A stretch of 64,000 bases of DNA, taken from contig NZ_JACCBX010000003.1 of NCBI RefSeq assembly GCF_013409995.1, positions 62,001 to 126,000 of the forward strand, written 5' to 3'. Each line of letters starts with the position of its first letter. Within the stretch, counting starts at the first letter, position 1. Both the position numbers and the translations under genes were made by a program. The notes under the pieces were generated by a model, which was not told where the DNA came from, ran no database searches, and saw only the letters and a program-made list of their open reading frames with translations. This document shows positions 8,499 through 16,427 of this stretch, in pieces. The stretch is from Neobacillus driksii. GTDB lineage: Bacteria > Bacillota > Bacilli > Bacillales > Cytobacillaceae.

Positions 8499-8560
8499 TG
8501 CCAAAACCTCCGCATTTTTTTAACTTATTCTATCAAATATTCACGGAGAATGACACTACC

Positions 8561-9346
8561 TTATCTCTCAATAAAATATTCATCAATTAAAAAAGACATC
8601 CTTATAAGCTTGTCCTTTTCTGATAAGTTTTCAGATAGCGAAAGTACTGGTGTATTAGGTTCCGGAAATCGACCTTCCCACTCAACTGGCATCCATCCCC
8701 TTCTCAGCTGACCAACCTGCTGCCTCGTCTTATTAAAAATCCGTTCATCCATAAAATATCCTGAACCCTCAACAGAGCCAATAGATTCCCCTGACTCATC
8801 CAACATTTCTTTCTTTATTTTCACCCAGGATACTCTTTCTTTTTCATAGCAGCCTAAATATCTCTTGTTTTGATCATAGGCTTCAATAACTAATGATGTT
8901 GATTTTTTTATTTTATAAAATCCAACCGCTTGATTTTGGCTATTATAAAGTGCATAAATTCTTGCTTTTCTAAACAGAAAAAACCCCTTTTGCTTATATT
9001 TCTTTATCATTCCTGCCTGATGTCCATCAGGATAGAAAAGATGTACAATTGATTCTTGCTGGTTCATGTAAAGAACCAACAGGTATCTCACTGAAAATAA
9101 ACTTTGATAATAGCTAGTCGAGTGAGACATATTTCTATCGATTGAAATAGCCTGTTTCCGTCTATACAGGTAGATTTGAAAACTAATAAAACTGTAAACC
9201 ACAAAGGGTATTGTAAATAGCATAATGTGATTGTTATGAAAATAATATAGATTTCCAACTGCGATGATTACTGCAGGCACGAGTGCTGCTATGCTTCCAT
9301 TTAAGGTAATATTGGCACTGCCACGGTAAAATTCATGTATTTTCAT
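8561..9346 (-). CDS. Two-TM membrane protein with a scramblase/tubby-like cytosolic part (function unknown)
   Basis: A 261-residue protein with two hydrophobic segments at about 15-35 and 40-60, then a soluble region of short beta-rich stretches (FFLFRKARIYALYNSQ, VGFYKIKKS, SVEGSGYFMDE). That pattern recalls the tubby-C-like/scramblase fold found in some Bacillus proteins; this is a guess from texture, not a motif match. No catalytic residues are recognised. It is 56 bp upstream of dapF with no terminator between, so they may share a transcript. Confidence 0.6.
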   Translation of the reverse strand: MKIHEFYRGSANITLNGSIAALVPAVIIAVGNLYYFHNNHIMLFTIPFVVYSFISFQIYLYRRKQAISIDRNMSHSTSYYQSLFSVRYLLVLYMNQQESIVHLFYPDGHQAGMIKKYKQKGFFLFRKARIYALYNSQNQAVGFYKIKKSTSLVIEAYDQNKRYLGCYEKERVSWVKIKKEMLDESGESIGSVEGSGYFMDERIFNKTRQQVGQLRRGWMPVEWEGRFPEPNTPVLSLSENLSEKDKLIRMSFLIDEYFIER

Positions 9347-9450
9347 CTTGAAAACTCCTTATCTGCCCCTCTTATATTTATTCTATTAAACTTGGATAAA
9401 AAAAATGATAGGAGTTTTTCTTTATATAATCTCTTAAAAATTAATAAAAA

Positions 9451-9475
9451 AAAGAGGCCAATTGACTGGCCTCTT
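9451..9475 (-). terminator. Terminator of the ABC operon
   Basis: AAGAGGCCA...TGGCCTCTT stem with a run of A on the plus strand (T on the minus strand), downstream of the permease gene. Confidence 0.85.
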
Positions 9476-9511
9476 CATTATTATTCCCTATTCTCATCCC
9501 AATTCAACTAA

Positions 9512-10291
9512 TTAAGCGGCAAGCTCTTTTTTCTTAAATAGGAACACACTAAACCATAAAAAGAGGACGATAAGCAAGAGCGCTGTTAAACTTGCAGGCA
9601 TTGTATCACTAGGAAGTTTTCCTCCTGTAAGCAAAGCACCTGCATAACTAGTTAATTGCGAAGGGCTCCATTCTAGTAAGTGTGAAAGTGCACCGCTAAG
9701 GATACTTACTATCAGCGCAAGCGCCAAAGAGATAAATCCTGCCAATCCTGGTGACAAAAGAGCAGCACTAAAAAACACTGTAACCGTTAATATTACCGTC
9801 AGCCATAACCCATAAAGAGCAAACGATTGAAAAAATTCCCCAATAGGTACCCAATCAAACAACTGCCCCGTATAATACCAGGTTGATATATACCCAATAA
9901 ATAATGAAATCCACACTAGCAAAAGACTACCAGCCCATTTAGAAGTAACATAGGAAAAGTAAGAAACCGGCTTTACAAGGATCATTGCTGCAACTCCATT
10001 TTTTCTTTCACCAGCAATAATACCCATTGTTCCAAGTACAATGACTAACACACCGAATGTTGAGTATTGGCTAAGACCGGAAGCTAAAACAGCCCCTGCT
10101 GTTGGTTTTGGCATTTCAAAAATTGCACCTTCCGGCAGGCCGCCAACTGACTTAATGATTTGCGGCAAATAATAGCTTGTTAATGGCTCAGATACACCTA
10201 GTAAGATGAAGGTAATTGGAACCCAGATCCATTTAAAATTTCTCCACATTTCTAGAACCTCTTTATTAAACAACGTCATCCATTGGCTCAT
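9512..10291 (-). CDS. yxlG: ABC-2 type permease, YxlG-like
   Basis: A 259-residue integral membrane protein with about six hydrophobic spans and an extracellular loop after the first. It is the membrane part of an exporter whose ATPase gene overlaps it by 4 bp (ATGA), so the two are translationally coupled. Order and sizes match yxlE-yxlF-yxlG, the transporter part of the B. subtilis sigY operon, but sigY, yxlC and yxlD are not here. In B. subtilis these genes affect sigma-Y activity; the transported substrate is unknown. Confidence 0.78.
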   Translation of the reverse strand: MSQWMTLFNKEVLEMWRNFKWIWVPITFILLGVSEPLTSYYLPQIIKSVGGLPEGAIFEMPKPTAGAVLASGLSQYSTFGVLVIVLGTMGIIAGERKNGVAAMILVKPVSYFSYVTSKWAGSLLLVWISLFIGYISTWYYTGQLFDWVPIGEFFQSFALYGLWLTVILTVTVFFSAALLSPGLAGFISLALALIVSILSGALSHLLEWSPSQLTSYAGALLTGGKLPSDTMPASLTALLLIVLFLWFSVFLFKKKELAA

Positions 10292-11196
10292 TTCCCCACC
10301 ACCTTCATAAATACATCTTCGAGGGTCATACTGCTCACTTCAAATTTATCCAATTGCCACTCTTTTTCGTAGATCAGTTTCAAGAACTCCTTCCTGGCAC
10401 TCTCTACATTGGTAACAAACACACTAATCCGATTTCCATCTACCAGAATAGATTTTGTTAAGCTATGGGTTCTAAATGTCCTTTCCATCCCCTCTGTTTT
10501 CCTATGGAAAATCAAGTCTATCTTAGCCTGTTGGTGCCGTTCACGCAAATCATCCATTGTTCCGGATTCCACAATTTCTCCATTATGTAAAAATATGATT
10601 TCATCACAAACTTCCTCTGCATCATTCAAAATATGTGTTGAGAACAAAATAGTGGTTTCCTTTTTCAATCTTTCGAGAAGTTCTAATACTTCTCTTCTGC
10701 CAAATGGGTCTAATGCAGAAACAGGTTCATCTAAGATGACAAGCTGCGGCCGGTTAATAATCGCCTGTGCAATACCAAGCCTTTGCCTCATCCCTCCAGA
10801 GTATTTCCCTATTCTCCTATTTTTTGCATCGATTATCCCCACCAGTTCTAGGAGTTTTAACGAACGTTCCTTTGCCTCTTTACTAGTTAATCCAGCAAGC
10901 TTACCTACATATTGAAGAAATTCGAATCCTGACATCCAGTCATAAAAAACAGGAAACTGTGGCAGGTAGCCAATTAGATGGCGAATATCTCCATCCTTTT
11001 TAGCCTCGCTAAAAGAGATTGAGCCCTCAGTTGGTTTCATTAATCCTGAAAGCATCCGAAGTGTCGTTGTTTTACCTGCACCATTAGGACCTAATAAAGC
11101 AATACACTTGCCCTTTTCAAGCTTAAAATCAAGCCCCTTAATGACTTGATTACCTTGAAAACTCTTCTTTAACCCTTTAATTTGGATGAGAGACAT
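10288..11196 (-). CDS. yxlF: ABC transporter ATP-binding protein, YxlF-like
   Basis: A 302-residue ATPase with Walker A GPNGAGKTT (residues 35-43), the signature YSGGMRQRLG, Walker B LVILDEP, the D-loop SALDP and the switch His in STH. A C-terminal extension of about 85 residues follows the nucleotide-binding domain, as in drug or antibiotic exporters of the ABC-2 type. Its ATG overlaps the stop of the preceding yxlE-like gene by one base, and its stop overlaps the permease start. All three therefore form one tightly coupled operon. Confidence 0.9.
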   Translation of the reverse strand: MSLIQIKGLKKSFQGNQVIKGLDFKLEKGKCIALLGPNGAGKTTTLRMLSGLMKPTEGSISFSEAKKDGDIRHLIGYLPQFPVFYDWMSGFEFLQYVGKLAGLTSKEAKERSLKLLELVGIIDAKNRRIGKYSGGMRQRLGIAQAIINRPQLVILDEPVSALDPFGRREVLELLERLKKETTILFSTHILNDAEEVCDEIIFLHNGEIVESGTMDDLRERHQQAKIDLIFHRKTEGMERTFRTHSLTKSILVDGNRISVFVTNVESARKEFLKLIYEKEWQLDKFEVSSMTLEDVFMKVVGK

Positions 11197-11396
11197 TAAT
11201 CATTTCTCCTTCCAATTACAAAATAAAGAATAGGTCCAATAATGGTTACAAAAATAATGATGAACACCCAAAGCAGTTTCGGACCATTGGTCTTTTCAAT
11301 GCGTGATAAGTCCACAAACGATACAATTAGTAAGATTAATTGGATAATAAATAATGGTGCGATCAATCCCCAGTTTAATCCTTCTAATAATTCCAT
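11196..11396 (-). CDS. yxlE: PLDc_N-domain membrane protein, YxlE-like
   Basis: A 66-residue protein with two transmembrane helices (about 10-28 and 40-60) and the PLDc_N pattern (FVDLSRIEKTNGPKLLWVFIIIF...GPILYFVIGRR), the N-terminal membrane part of cardiolipin synthases found alone here. In B. subtilis YxlE with YxlD negatively affects sigma-Y. First gene of the three-gene ABC operon; GGGGG lies 8 bases before the ATG. Confidence 0.82.
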   Translation of the reverse strand: MELLEGLNWGLIAPLFIIQLILLIVSFVDLSRIEKTNGPKLLWVFIIIFVTIIGPILYFVIGRRND

Positions 11397-11460
11397 GCGA
11401 ATTCCCCCTTGTTTTATGCTTTATATATTGATATGACGTTTGAACTATAAAAACGTTCAA

Positions 11461-11487
11461 AACCCAGCAAAATTTTTTTGCTGGGCT
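11461..11487 (-). terminator. Terminator of the DUF4870 gene
   Basis: CCCAGCAAAA...TTTTGCTGGG stem, 18 bp after the stop codon. Confidence 0.8.
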
Positions 11488-11504
11488 AGTTGGTCTATTT
11501 TTTA

Positions 11505-11828
11505 TTATTTTATAACTCTAAAAATTAATGGGAATCGATATTCATTTCCTTCATATGCCTTGACTGCTGCAATGATTGTAAATACCAGGGCCATAATACC
11601 CAAAATCCATAATAAGAAAATACCAACAATAAGGAAAATTAAAATGCCGCTAATTACAGAATAAACTGTGTATGATATGAAAAAGTTAAAATATTCTCTT
11701 CCATGATAATTGATAAATGATGACTCATCCTTCTTTAATAACCAAATAACAAGAGGACCTATAATCGGAAAAAATAGACTAACAACATAGAGAATTGCTG
11801 CAAGCATTCTTTCTTCGCTTTTTATCAT
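11505..11828 (-). CDS. DUF4870 domain membrane protein
   Basis: A 107-residue protein with three to four hydrophobic helices and the DUF4870 hallmarks: a first helix ending FPIIGPLVIWLLKKD, a central FINYHGREYFNF motif, and a C-terminal AVKAYEGNEYRFPLIFRVI. The family is related to Tic20-like membrane proteins and has no settled function. It is transcribed alone from a promoter within 11829-11996 and ended by its own terminator. Confidence 0.85.
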   Translation of the reverse strand: MIKSEERMLAAILYVVSLFFPIIGPLVIWLLKKDESSFINYHGREYFNFFISYTVYSVISGILIFLIVGIFLLWILGIMALVFTIIAAVKAYEGNEYRFPLIFRVIK

Positions 11829-11931
11829 TTGATGATTCCCCCAACGGAAAATTTTTTCTATCTTTCCCTAATACTTACGCTGCCATGAGTAAAAGGTTTC
11901 ATAATTTTTATAAAAATCATTTATTTTCCAC

Positions 11932-11956
11932 TATCAACGGGGTCCTCTAGTTGATA
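11932..11956. other. Inverted repeat upstream of the amidohydrolase gene
   Basis: TATCAAC (11932-11938) and GTTGATA (11950-11956) are a perfect 7-bp dyad with an 11-bp centre, 46 bp before the amidohydrolase start. It could be an operator or a weak terminator; nothing else decides. Confidence 0.35.
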
Positions 11957-12002
11957 AAATAATAAAAATAATATTACCAGCGTGTAGAAAGGTTTAATGT
12001 TC

Positions 12003-13127
12003 ATGAAAATTCTTTTAAAAAATGCAACAGTTTATCCCATTACATCTGAACCACTAAAAAACGGTGATGTTCTAATTGATAATGGAAAAATAATTAAAGT
12101 GGGAAAGAATCTTCCTACCGATACAAATGTCAAAATTATTGATTGTGCTAATCTCTATTTATTGCCAGGTTTCATTGATGTTCATACACATTTAGGACTT
12201 TATGATGAAGGGACGGGCTGGGCTGGTAATGACGCAAACGAAACAGCTGAAGCAATGACTCCACACATAAGGGCCATTGACGGCGTCTATCCATTAGATC
12301 CTGCCTTTTCCGACGCAATTAAAAGCGGAATCACCACCGCACATGTCATGCCTGGAAGTGCCAATGTTATTGGCGGTACCACATCTGTTATCAAAACAAT
12401 CGGGAAAAATGTAAATAAAATGATTGTCCAAGAAATCGCAGGTCTAAAGCTTGCATTAGGAGAAAATCCAAAAAGAATCCATAGTCAGGGGAATAATGAC
12501 TCGATAACGAGAATGGGCATAATGGGAATGCTGCGGGAAGCGTTCTATAAAGCAATCCATACAGATAACCCAGAAAATCTTAGAGTTGCACCACTGGTTA
12601 TGGCTTTAAAGAGGGAAATCCCAGTTAGAATTCATGCTCATCGTGCAGATGATATTATTACTGCATTACGTCTCGCTGAGGAATTTAACCTAGATTTAAG
12701 AATTGAGCATTGTACGGAAGGCCATTTAATTGCCAGTGAGTTTTCTGGAATGAATTTAAAAGTATCTGTTGGTCCAACCTTAACTAGGAGATCCAAAATT
12801 GAACTCAAAAACAAAACTTGGAAAACCTATCAAGAGCTTACAAATAACGGTGTCGAAGTATCGATTACGACTGATCACCCCTACACACCTATTCAGTATT
12901 TGAATATATGTGCGGGGATTGCAGTTCGAGAAGGTCTTTCTGAGCAAAAAGCATTAGAAGGGATTACCATTTTGCCAGCGAGAAACCTACGGTTAGATCA
13001 CCAATTAGGCAGCATCGAGGCAGGAAAAGATGCCGACTTAGTTTTATGGAGTCACCATCCTTTTCATTATTTAGCAAAACCAAAATGGACGATGATTGGC
13101 GGTGAAATCGTTTTCTCAGAACAGTAG
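12003..13127 (+). CDS. Amidohydrolase, imidazolonepropionase-like
   Basis: A 374-residue metal-dependent hydrolase of the amidohydrolase superfamily. The beta-strand 1 metal motif is DVHTHLG; RIHAHRADD and EHC supply further histidines, and TTDHP the catalytic Asp. The N-terminal and C-terminal beta-sandwich parts (KNATVYPI...NGKIIKVG and GKDADLVLW) are typical of the imidazolonepropionase/dihydroorotase-like group. The substrate is unknown. Two starts are possible: ATG 11997 is four bases from AGAAAGG, ATG 12003 ten; I prefer 12003 because the family begins MKILLKN. It stands alone. Confidence 0.85.
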   Translation: MKILLKNATVYPITSEPLKNGDVLIDNGKIIKVGKNLPTDTNVKIIDCANLYLLPGFIDVHTHLGLYDEGTGWAGNDANETAEAMTPHIRAIDGVYPLDPAFSDAIKSGITTAHVMPGSANVIGGTTSVIKTIGKNVNKMIVQEIAGLKLALGENPKRIHSQGNNDSITRMGIMGMLREAFYKAIHTDNPENLRVAPLVMALKREIPVRIHAHRADDIITALRLAEEFNLDLRIEHCTEGHLIASEFSGMNLKVSVGPTLTRRSKIELKNKTWKTYQELTNNGVEVSITTDHPYTPIQYLNICAGIAVREGLSEQKALEGITILPARNLRLDHQLGSIEAGKDADLVLWSHHPFHYLAKPKWTMIGGEIVFSEQ

Positions 13128-13297
13128 AAATATGTTGAAATTTGCCAATAAATAAACACGAAAAAACCACAAAAAACCTATTTATTTTTTTTATTTTTTC
13201 TAGTATGATACTCTAAGTGAAACCGAAAAAGGCCTAAAAATCTAGGGGGTAAATCACATTATTTTTGCAGCAAAAAAAATGATATAGGGAAGGCAAA

Positions 13298-13388
13298 TGG
13301 TGCGCCACCAGTAATACCTGGTTCTAGTGGGTTCGATTCCCACCCCGAAATTTTTTAGTTTATCTGAATAAAAAATTTCGTGGGTGGG
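13298..13388 (+). promoter_or_regulatory. Structured leader of the GNAT gene with tRNA-like T-arm and alternative pairings
   Basis: Three small hairpins follow each other: TGGTG-CGC-CACCA (13298-13310), ACCAG/CTGGT (13307-13322) and GTGGG-TTCGATT-CCCAC (13327-13343), the last identical in form to a tRNA T-arm. A 12-bp perfect stem CGAAATTTTTTA/TAAAAAATTTCG (13346-13357 with 13369-13380) then follows. The CCCAC at 13339-13343 can pair either with GTGGG at 13327 or with GTGGG at 13380, so two folds exclude each other. A TATGAT box near 13205 could start this RNA. It fits no riboswitch class I can name. Confidence 0.45.
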
Positions 13389-13435
13389 CCGCTTCTTTAG
13401 ACATGGGATCGGATTGCCCAATGGAGGGAAATTCA

Positions 13436-13999
13436 ATGCTTAAGAAACGAGATCTTCAAGACAGCCATGTATTATTTGAACTTATGTCGCATCCAGATGT
13501 CTTCCCTTTTGTGCGTCAAAAATGTTCTTCTTATGAAGAATTTATATTCATGACCAAACAAACAATAGAAGCAGAAGAGCGCGGTGAATTAATTTCGCGG
13601 ACCATTCTTGACGAATGGGGTGCCCCTATCGGAACCATTAATCTTTTTGATATCGAAGATAATGCAGGATTTTTAGGCACATGGCTTGGAAAGCCTTATC
13701 ACGGTAAAGGTTATAACGCACCTGCAAAGGATGCCTTTTTTCAAGAGGTTTTTTATACGTTGGGTATAGAAACGATTTTTATGAGGATTCGTAAAGTTAA
13801 TATTAGGTCTATTAAGGCTGCAGAAAAACTCCCTTACGTGGTTAAGGCAAATGAAACGAGAAAATCACTTTACGATCAGTTGAATGCTGATGGTGATGTG
13901 TATGATTTATATGAAATACCAAAAGATCAATACTCCTTCTACCTCATGCGCAATAATGGTTCTGTACAAGAGGAACCATCACATTTGTTAGAAGCATAA
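13436..13999 (+). CDS. GNAT family N-acetyltransferase
   Basis: A 187-residue RimJ/RimL-type acetyltransferase. The acetyl-CoA motif is LGKPYHGKGYNAPAKDAFFQEVF and the substrate-side segment is IETIFMRIRKVNIRSIKAAEKL, where N-x-R-S-x-x-x-x-E-K is typical. The substrate (protein N-terminus or a small amine) cannot be read. The ATG at 13436 follows GGAGGG; a longer reading from 13403 would start inside the leader. A long structured leader upstream suggests regulation at the RNA level. Confidence 0.85.
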   Translation: MLKKRDLQDSHVLFELMSHPDVFPFVRQKCSSYEEFIFMTKQTIEAEERGELISRTILDEWGAPIGTINLFDIEDNAGFLGTWLGKPYHGKGYNAPAKDAFFQEVFYTLGIETIFMRIRKVNIRSIKAAEKLPYVVKANETRKSLYDQLNADGDVYDLYEIPKDQYSFYLMRNNGSVQEEPSHLLEA

Positions 14000-14030
14000 A
14001 AGCAACCGGCATAGCCGATTGCTTTTTTTT
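13999..14030 (+). terminator. Terminator of the GNAT gene
   Basis: AGCAACCGGC/GCCGATTGCT stem with one mismatch, then eight T. Confidence 0.85.
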
Positions 14031-14049
14031 AATATAAAAAGAATTTAAA

Positions 14050-14208
14050 TTAATCCGTTAAGTTTAGTTCCATTCCGGAATTAACCTCACTAATACCCAT
14101 ATGGAGCAAAAATTCTTCTAGTTCCTCGTTCGTTAATGTTTCAAAACGACCATCATGAAAAAATACTTGAGTTTGATTTGGATTAATACGATTCATGTTA
14201 AAACTCAT
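14050..14208 (-). CDS. Small protein of 52 residues, function unknown
   Basis: An ATG at 14208 preceded by AAAGGAG seven bases away opens a 52-codon frame to a TAA at 14050. The protein starts MSFNMNRINPNQTQVFFHDG and contains the acidic helix TNEELEEFLLHMGI. No signal peptide or membrane segment. The strong ribosome site, the sensible amino-acid composition and the fit between two neighbouring terminated genes support it as real. I do not recognise the family. Confidence 0.65.
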   Translation of the reverse strand: MSFNMNRINPNQTQVFFHDGRFETLTNEELEEFLLHMGISEVNSGMELNLTD

Positions 14209-14307
14209 TTTTTTGCTCCTTTCATAGATGTGTTACATCTATTATCCACAAAAGGAACAAAAATCATTCCAAAAAATAGAATAGTTCAAAAAATTGTAAA
14301 AGGAGCA

Positions 14308-15090
14308 TTATTGTGCCTGACCTTTTTGAGAATAAACTTTTCCGAGGACATCCACTCCTCCAGTGATCGGGATGATACTTCCGGTTATAAAGTCAGACTT
14401 TTCGTCAACGAGAAATGAAATGACTCGCGATATATCCTCCCCTGTTCCCTGTCTTCCTACTGGAACCTGTTCACTAGAGCTCGCTTCCCCGATACCTTTC
14501 TCTTTCCAGTGAGATATGATATCCCCAGGGCAAACCATATTAGCCGTTATTCCATTAGCGGCTTCTTCGATTGCTATGGTTCTAGTCAGTGATGCCAGCC
14601 CTGTTTTTGCTGCAGCAAATGCTGAACGGTAAACCCAGCCAGGAGTGGTTTCCACTCTTTCAAATCCCATTGTGATGATTCTCCCCCATCGCCTCTCTCT
14701 CATCATAGGAATTATCGCTTTCGATAAATGAAAAACAGCATTTAAGTTCCCATTAATTATATAATTCCATTCATCGAACGAGTAATCCGTCATTTTTTTC
14801 CTTTCACGTATATAGGGTCCTGCATTATGAATGACAACATCGATGGAGTTCAATTCAGAAATAACTGTTTCAACTATCTGTGTACAATCTGCCTGATTAG
14901 ATACATCTCCTTGAACACAAATAATTTTACTTCCGAACTTCTCTTCAAGCTCCTTTGAAAGAAGTATTGCTTCTCGATTACTGTTCCGATAGTTAATAGC
15001 AAGCTGATAACCTTGTTTTGCAAGCTGGCAGGCAGTTTTTTTCCCTAAACCAGTAGCTCCTCCAGTAATTAAAGCGGTTTTTTTCTTCAC
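14308..15090 (-). CDS. SDR family oxidoreductase, FabG-like, without the catalytic Tyr
   Basis: A 260-residue short-chain dehydrogenase. The NAD(P) loop TGGATGLG, the HNAG motif and the PGDI segment are present. The active-site YxxxK reads FAAAK (Phe158-Lys162), and the usual Ser 13 residues earlier is also missing, so classical carbonyl reduction is doubtful. It may have lost activity or use a different chemistry. The GTG at 15090 is nine bases from GAGG; the earlier GTG at 15105 has no ribosome site. Monocistronic, convergent to the small 52-residue gene region. Confidence 0.82.
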   Translation of the reverse strand: MKKKTALITGGATGLGKKTACQLAKQGYQLAINYRNSNREAILLSKELEEKFGSKIICVQGDVSNQADCTQIVETVISELNSIDVVIHNAGPYIRERKKMTDYSFDEWNYIINGNLNAVFHLSKAIIPMMRERRWGRIITMGFERVETTPGWVYRSAFAAAKTGLASLTRTIAIEEAANGITANMVCPGDIISHWKEKGIGEASSSEQVPVGRQGTGEDISRVISFLVDEKSDFITGSIIPITGGVDVLGKVYSQKGQAQ

Positions 15091-15172
15091 GAGCCATAAC
15101 CTCACAATAATGTTTTCTAAAACTATATGTTTGGATGGCTTAATTATATTTTCAAATTTCTAGATATTTATA

Positions 15173-15200
15173 ACGCTATCAGCCTATGCTGCATAGAATA
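15173..15200 (+). promoter_or_regulatory. Sigma-K type promoter
   Basis: AC at 15173-15174, exactly 17 bp, then CATAGAATA at 15192-15200, matching the mother-cell sigma-K form AC-N17-CATANNNTA. It lies about 40 bp before the sHSP-like gene. Confidence 0.6.
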
Positions 15201-15238
15201 AGGTATCAATGCTCAGTGTGCTGAAAGGTGGGGAGTGT

Positions 15239-15703
15239 ATGTTCCCGTTTAATTTTTTTCCGTTTAATAAAGATATGAAGAATAAGCTTCAGCAAATGAA
15301 ACCTGATGAAATTGATCAATTTATCAAAGGGATTTTGGGTAACGTCATGCCCGCTCAATCCGAAAGCACCTTAAATGCTCATGATTTCGTCAATCATTTT
15401 CGCCCCCAACCCTCTCAGCAGGCAAATTCATTGAACGCTTCAGCCTTTGAAACACATGATGCTGTTTTTGTCAGGATCCCAATTAAAGAGGAATCTCACC
15501 TTAAAGATTTGCAGATATATCATACGGCTAACCAGTTGATGGTGGAGCATATACCAAAGCGAGATGATAAACATTCGATTAAGCTTCCAGCAATGGTAAA
15601 AAAGAAAGGATCTACTGCAAAATATAAAGATGGAATACTCGAGATTAAATTAATAAAATCACATGACATTCAATATTCTCAAATCGATGTTACAGAAATC
15701 TAA
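15239..15703 (+). CDS. Alpha-crystallin/Hsp20-fold protein, GerT-like spore coat candidate
   Basis: A 154-residue protein. The N-terminus is MFPFNFFPFNKDM followed by a helix (MKPDEIDQFIKGIL); the C-terminal half from about 75 (ETHDAVFVRIPIKEE...KYKDGILEIKLIKS) has the strand order and the G-I-L-E-I ending of the alpha-crystallin domain. Bacillus GerT and CotM/CotP are spore coat proteins with this fold; the N-terminal style reminds me of GerT. The upstream sigma-K promoter supports a late mother-cell coat role. The ATG at 15239 follows GGTGGGGAG; a reading from 15209 has no ribosome site. GerT identity is an inference. Confidence 0.72.
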   Translation: MFPFNFFPFNKDMKNKLQQMKPDEIDQFIKGILGNVMPAQSESTLNAHDFVNHFRPQPSQQANSLNASAFETHDAVFVRIPIKEESHLKDLQIYHTANQLMVEHIPKRDDKHSIKLPAMVKKKGSTAKYKDGILEIKLIKSHDIQYSQIDVTEI

Positions 15704-15748
15704 AAAGGGAAAGACAGCATACAAATACTAAGCCGTCTTTCCCTTTTT
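15702..15748 (+). terminator. Bidirectional terminator
   Basis: AAAAAGGGAAAGAC...GTCTTTCCCTTTTT, a long perfect stem starting at the stop codon of the sHSP-like gene. Confidence 0.88.
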
Positions 15749-15755
15749 AAACTAG

Positions 15756-15791
15756 CTGCAGCGCCAAGCCCTCGGGATTAAGGCGCTGCAG
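15756..15791. other. GC-rich hairpin between converging genes
   Basis: CTGCAGCGCC and GGCGCTGCAG form a perfect 10-bp stem with a 16-nt loop (CCCTCGGG inside). It probably helps end the minus-strand lipoprotein transcript. It resembles hairpins I know from other Bacillus intergenic regions, but only one copy is in this window. Confidence 0.55.
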
Positions 15792-15800
15792 GTTTTGTTC

Positions 15801-16250
15801 TTAATGCCCTTCCATATTCATATCATGCTTCGATTCACTTGGATCTTCTGGTTCACTTGGTGTTCCAACAACGAATACTTTTTTAGGCATGTTATGCATG
15901 TCTCTTGCGGTAACGTGAGAAATGATGTAATATGTCCCGTCTTGCTGAAATGATTTTTCTAAACGATAGATTCCTTCTGCAGTATGTTCTACTTTGATTT
16001 TTTCGTGTTTTTCATCTTTGGAACGCCAAATTTCAAAGGTGACCTCCTCGGCATCTTCAACATTTTCATCTCCTTGGGTTACTTTTGCTTCAAAAACCAT
16101 CGGCTCATTAACTTTTCCCTTTTCAGGGTTAACCTTCAAATCCACCTCTACAAACTCAGGCAGCTCATCAGCTTTTTTATCTTTATTATTGCATGCACTG
16201 ATACTCAATACAGATGCTATGATAAGAATTATAAATAAGAATTTTTTCAT
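15801..16250 (-). CDS. FixH/YtkA-like lipoprotein
   Basis: A 149-residue lipoprotein: signal with lipobox S-I-S-A-C at 16-20 (ISAC), then a YtkA-like beta-sandwich (residues 35-130: VNEPMVFEAKVTQGD...GIYRLEKSFQQDGTYYIISHVTAR). The C-terminus HDMNMEGH carries His and Met, and with the DMHNMP segment hints at copper binding. YtkA/FixH-like proteins are linked to cytochrome oxidase or copper handling, but the role here is inferred. The ATG follows AAAGGAG. Monocistronic. Confidence 0.82.
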   Translation of the reverse strand: MKKFLFIILIIASVLSISACNNKDKKADELPEFVEVDLKVNPEKGKVNEPMVFEAKVTQGDENVEDAEEVTFEIWRSKDEKHEKIKVEHTAEGIYRLEKSFQQDGTYYIISHVTARDMHNMPKKVFVVGTPSEPEDPSESKHDMNMEGH

Positions 16251-16427
16251 GGTTAACTCTCCTTTATTAATTGCTCCAAAACACCATTGTGCAAACGGAT
16301 GAGTGATACTTTGCTTCGTTTTTCAGGTTGTTGACTAGGTGTTCTGTAATCTCCTCAATTGCATTGTTACATACTTTCGGACATTATTGCAAAAAATAAA
16401 TAAAACTATCCTTGGAAGGAGATATCC

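Noticed and set aside
10409..10915. 168-residue plus-strand frame
   Set aside because: It is fully antisense to the YxlF-like ATPase with all its motifs; no ribosome site.
13280..13350. Functional tRNA gene
   Set aside because: A T-arm form is present, but the sequences flanking it cannot form an acceptor stem, the anticodon-like loop has six bases and no amino acid can be assigned.
13339..13400. T-box leader
   Set aside because: The 14-nt T-box sequence is not present (only a loose GGGTGGGCCGC), and the downstream gene is an acetyltransferase, not an amino-acid gene.
13254..13436. Minus-strand protein of 60 residues over the GNAT leader
   Set aside because: Its 'VGIEPTR' style is the antisense of a tRNA-like T-arm, a known false-gene pattern, and it has no ribosome site.
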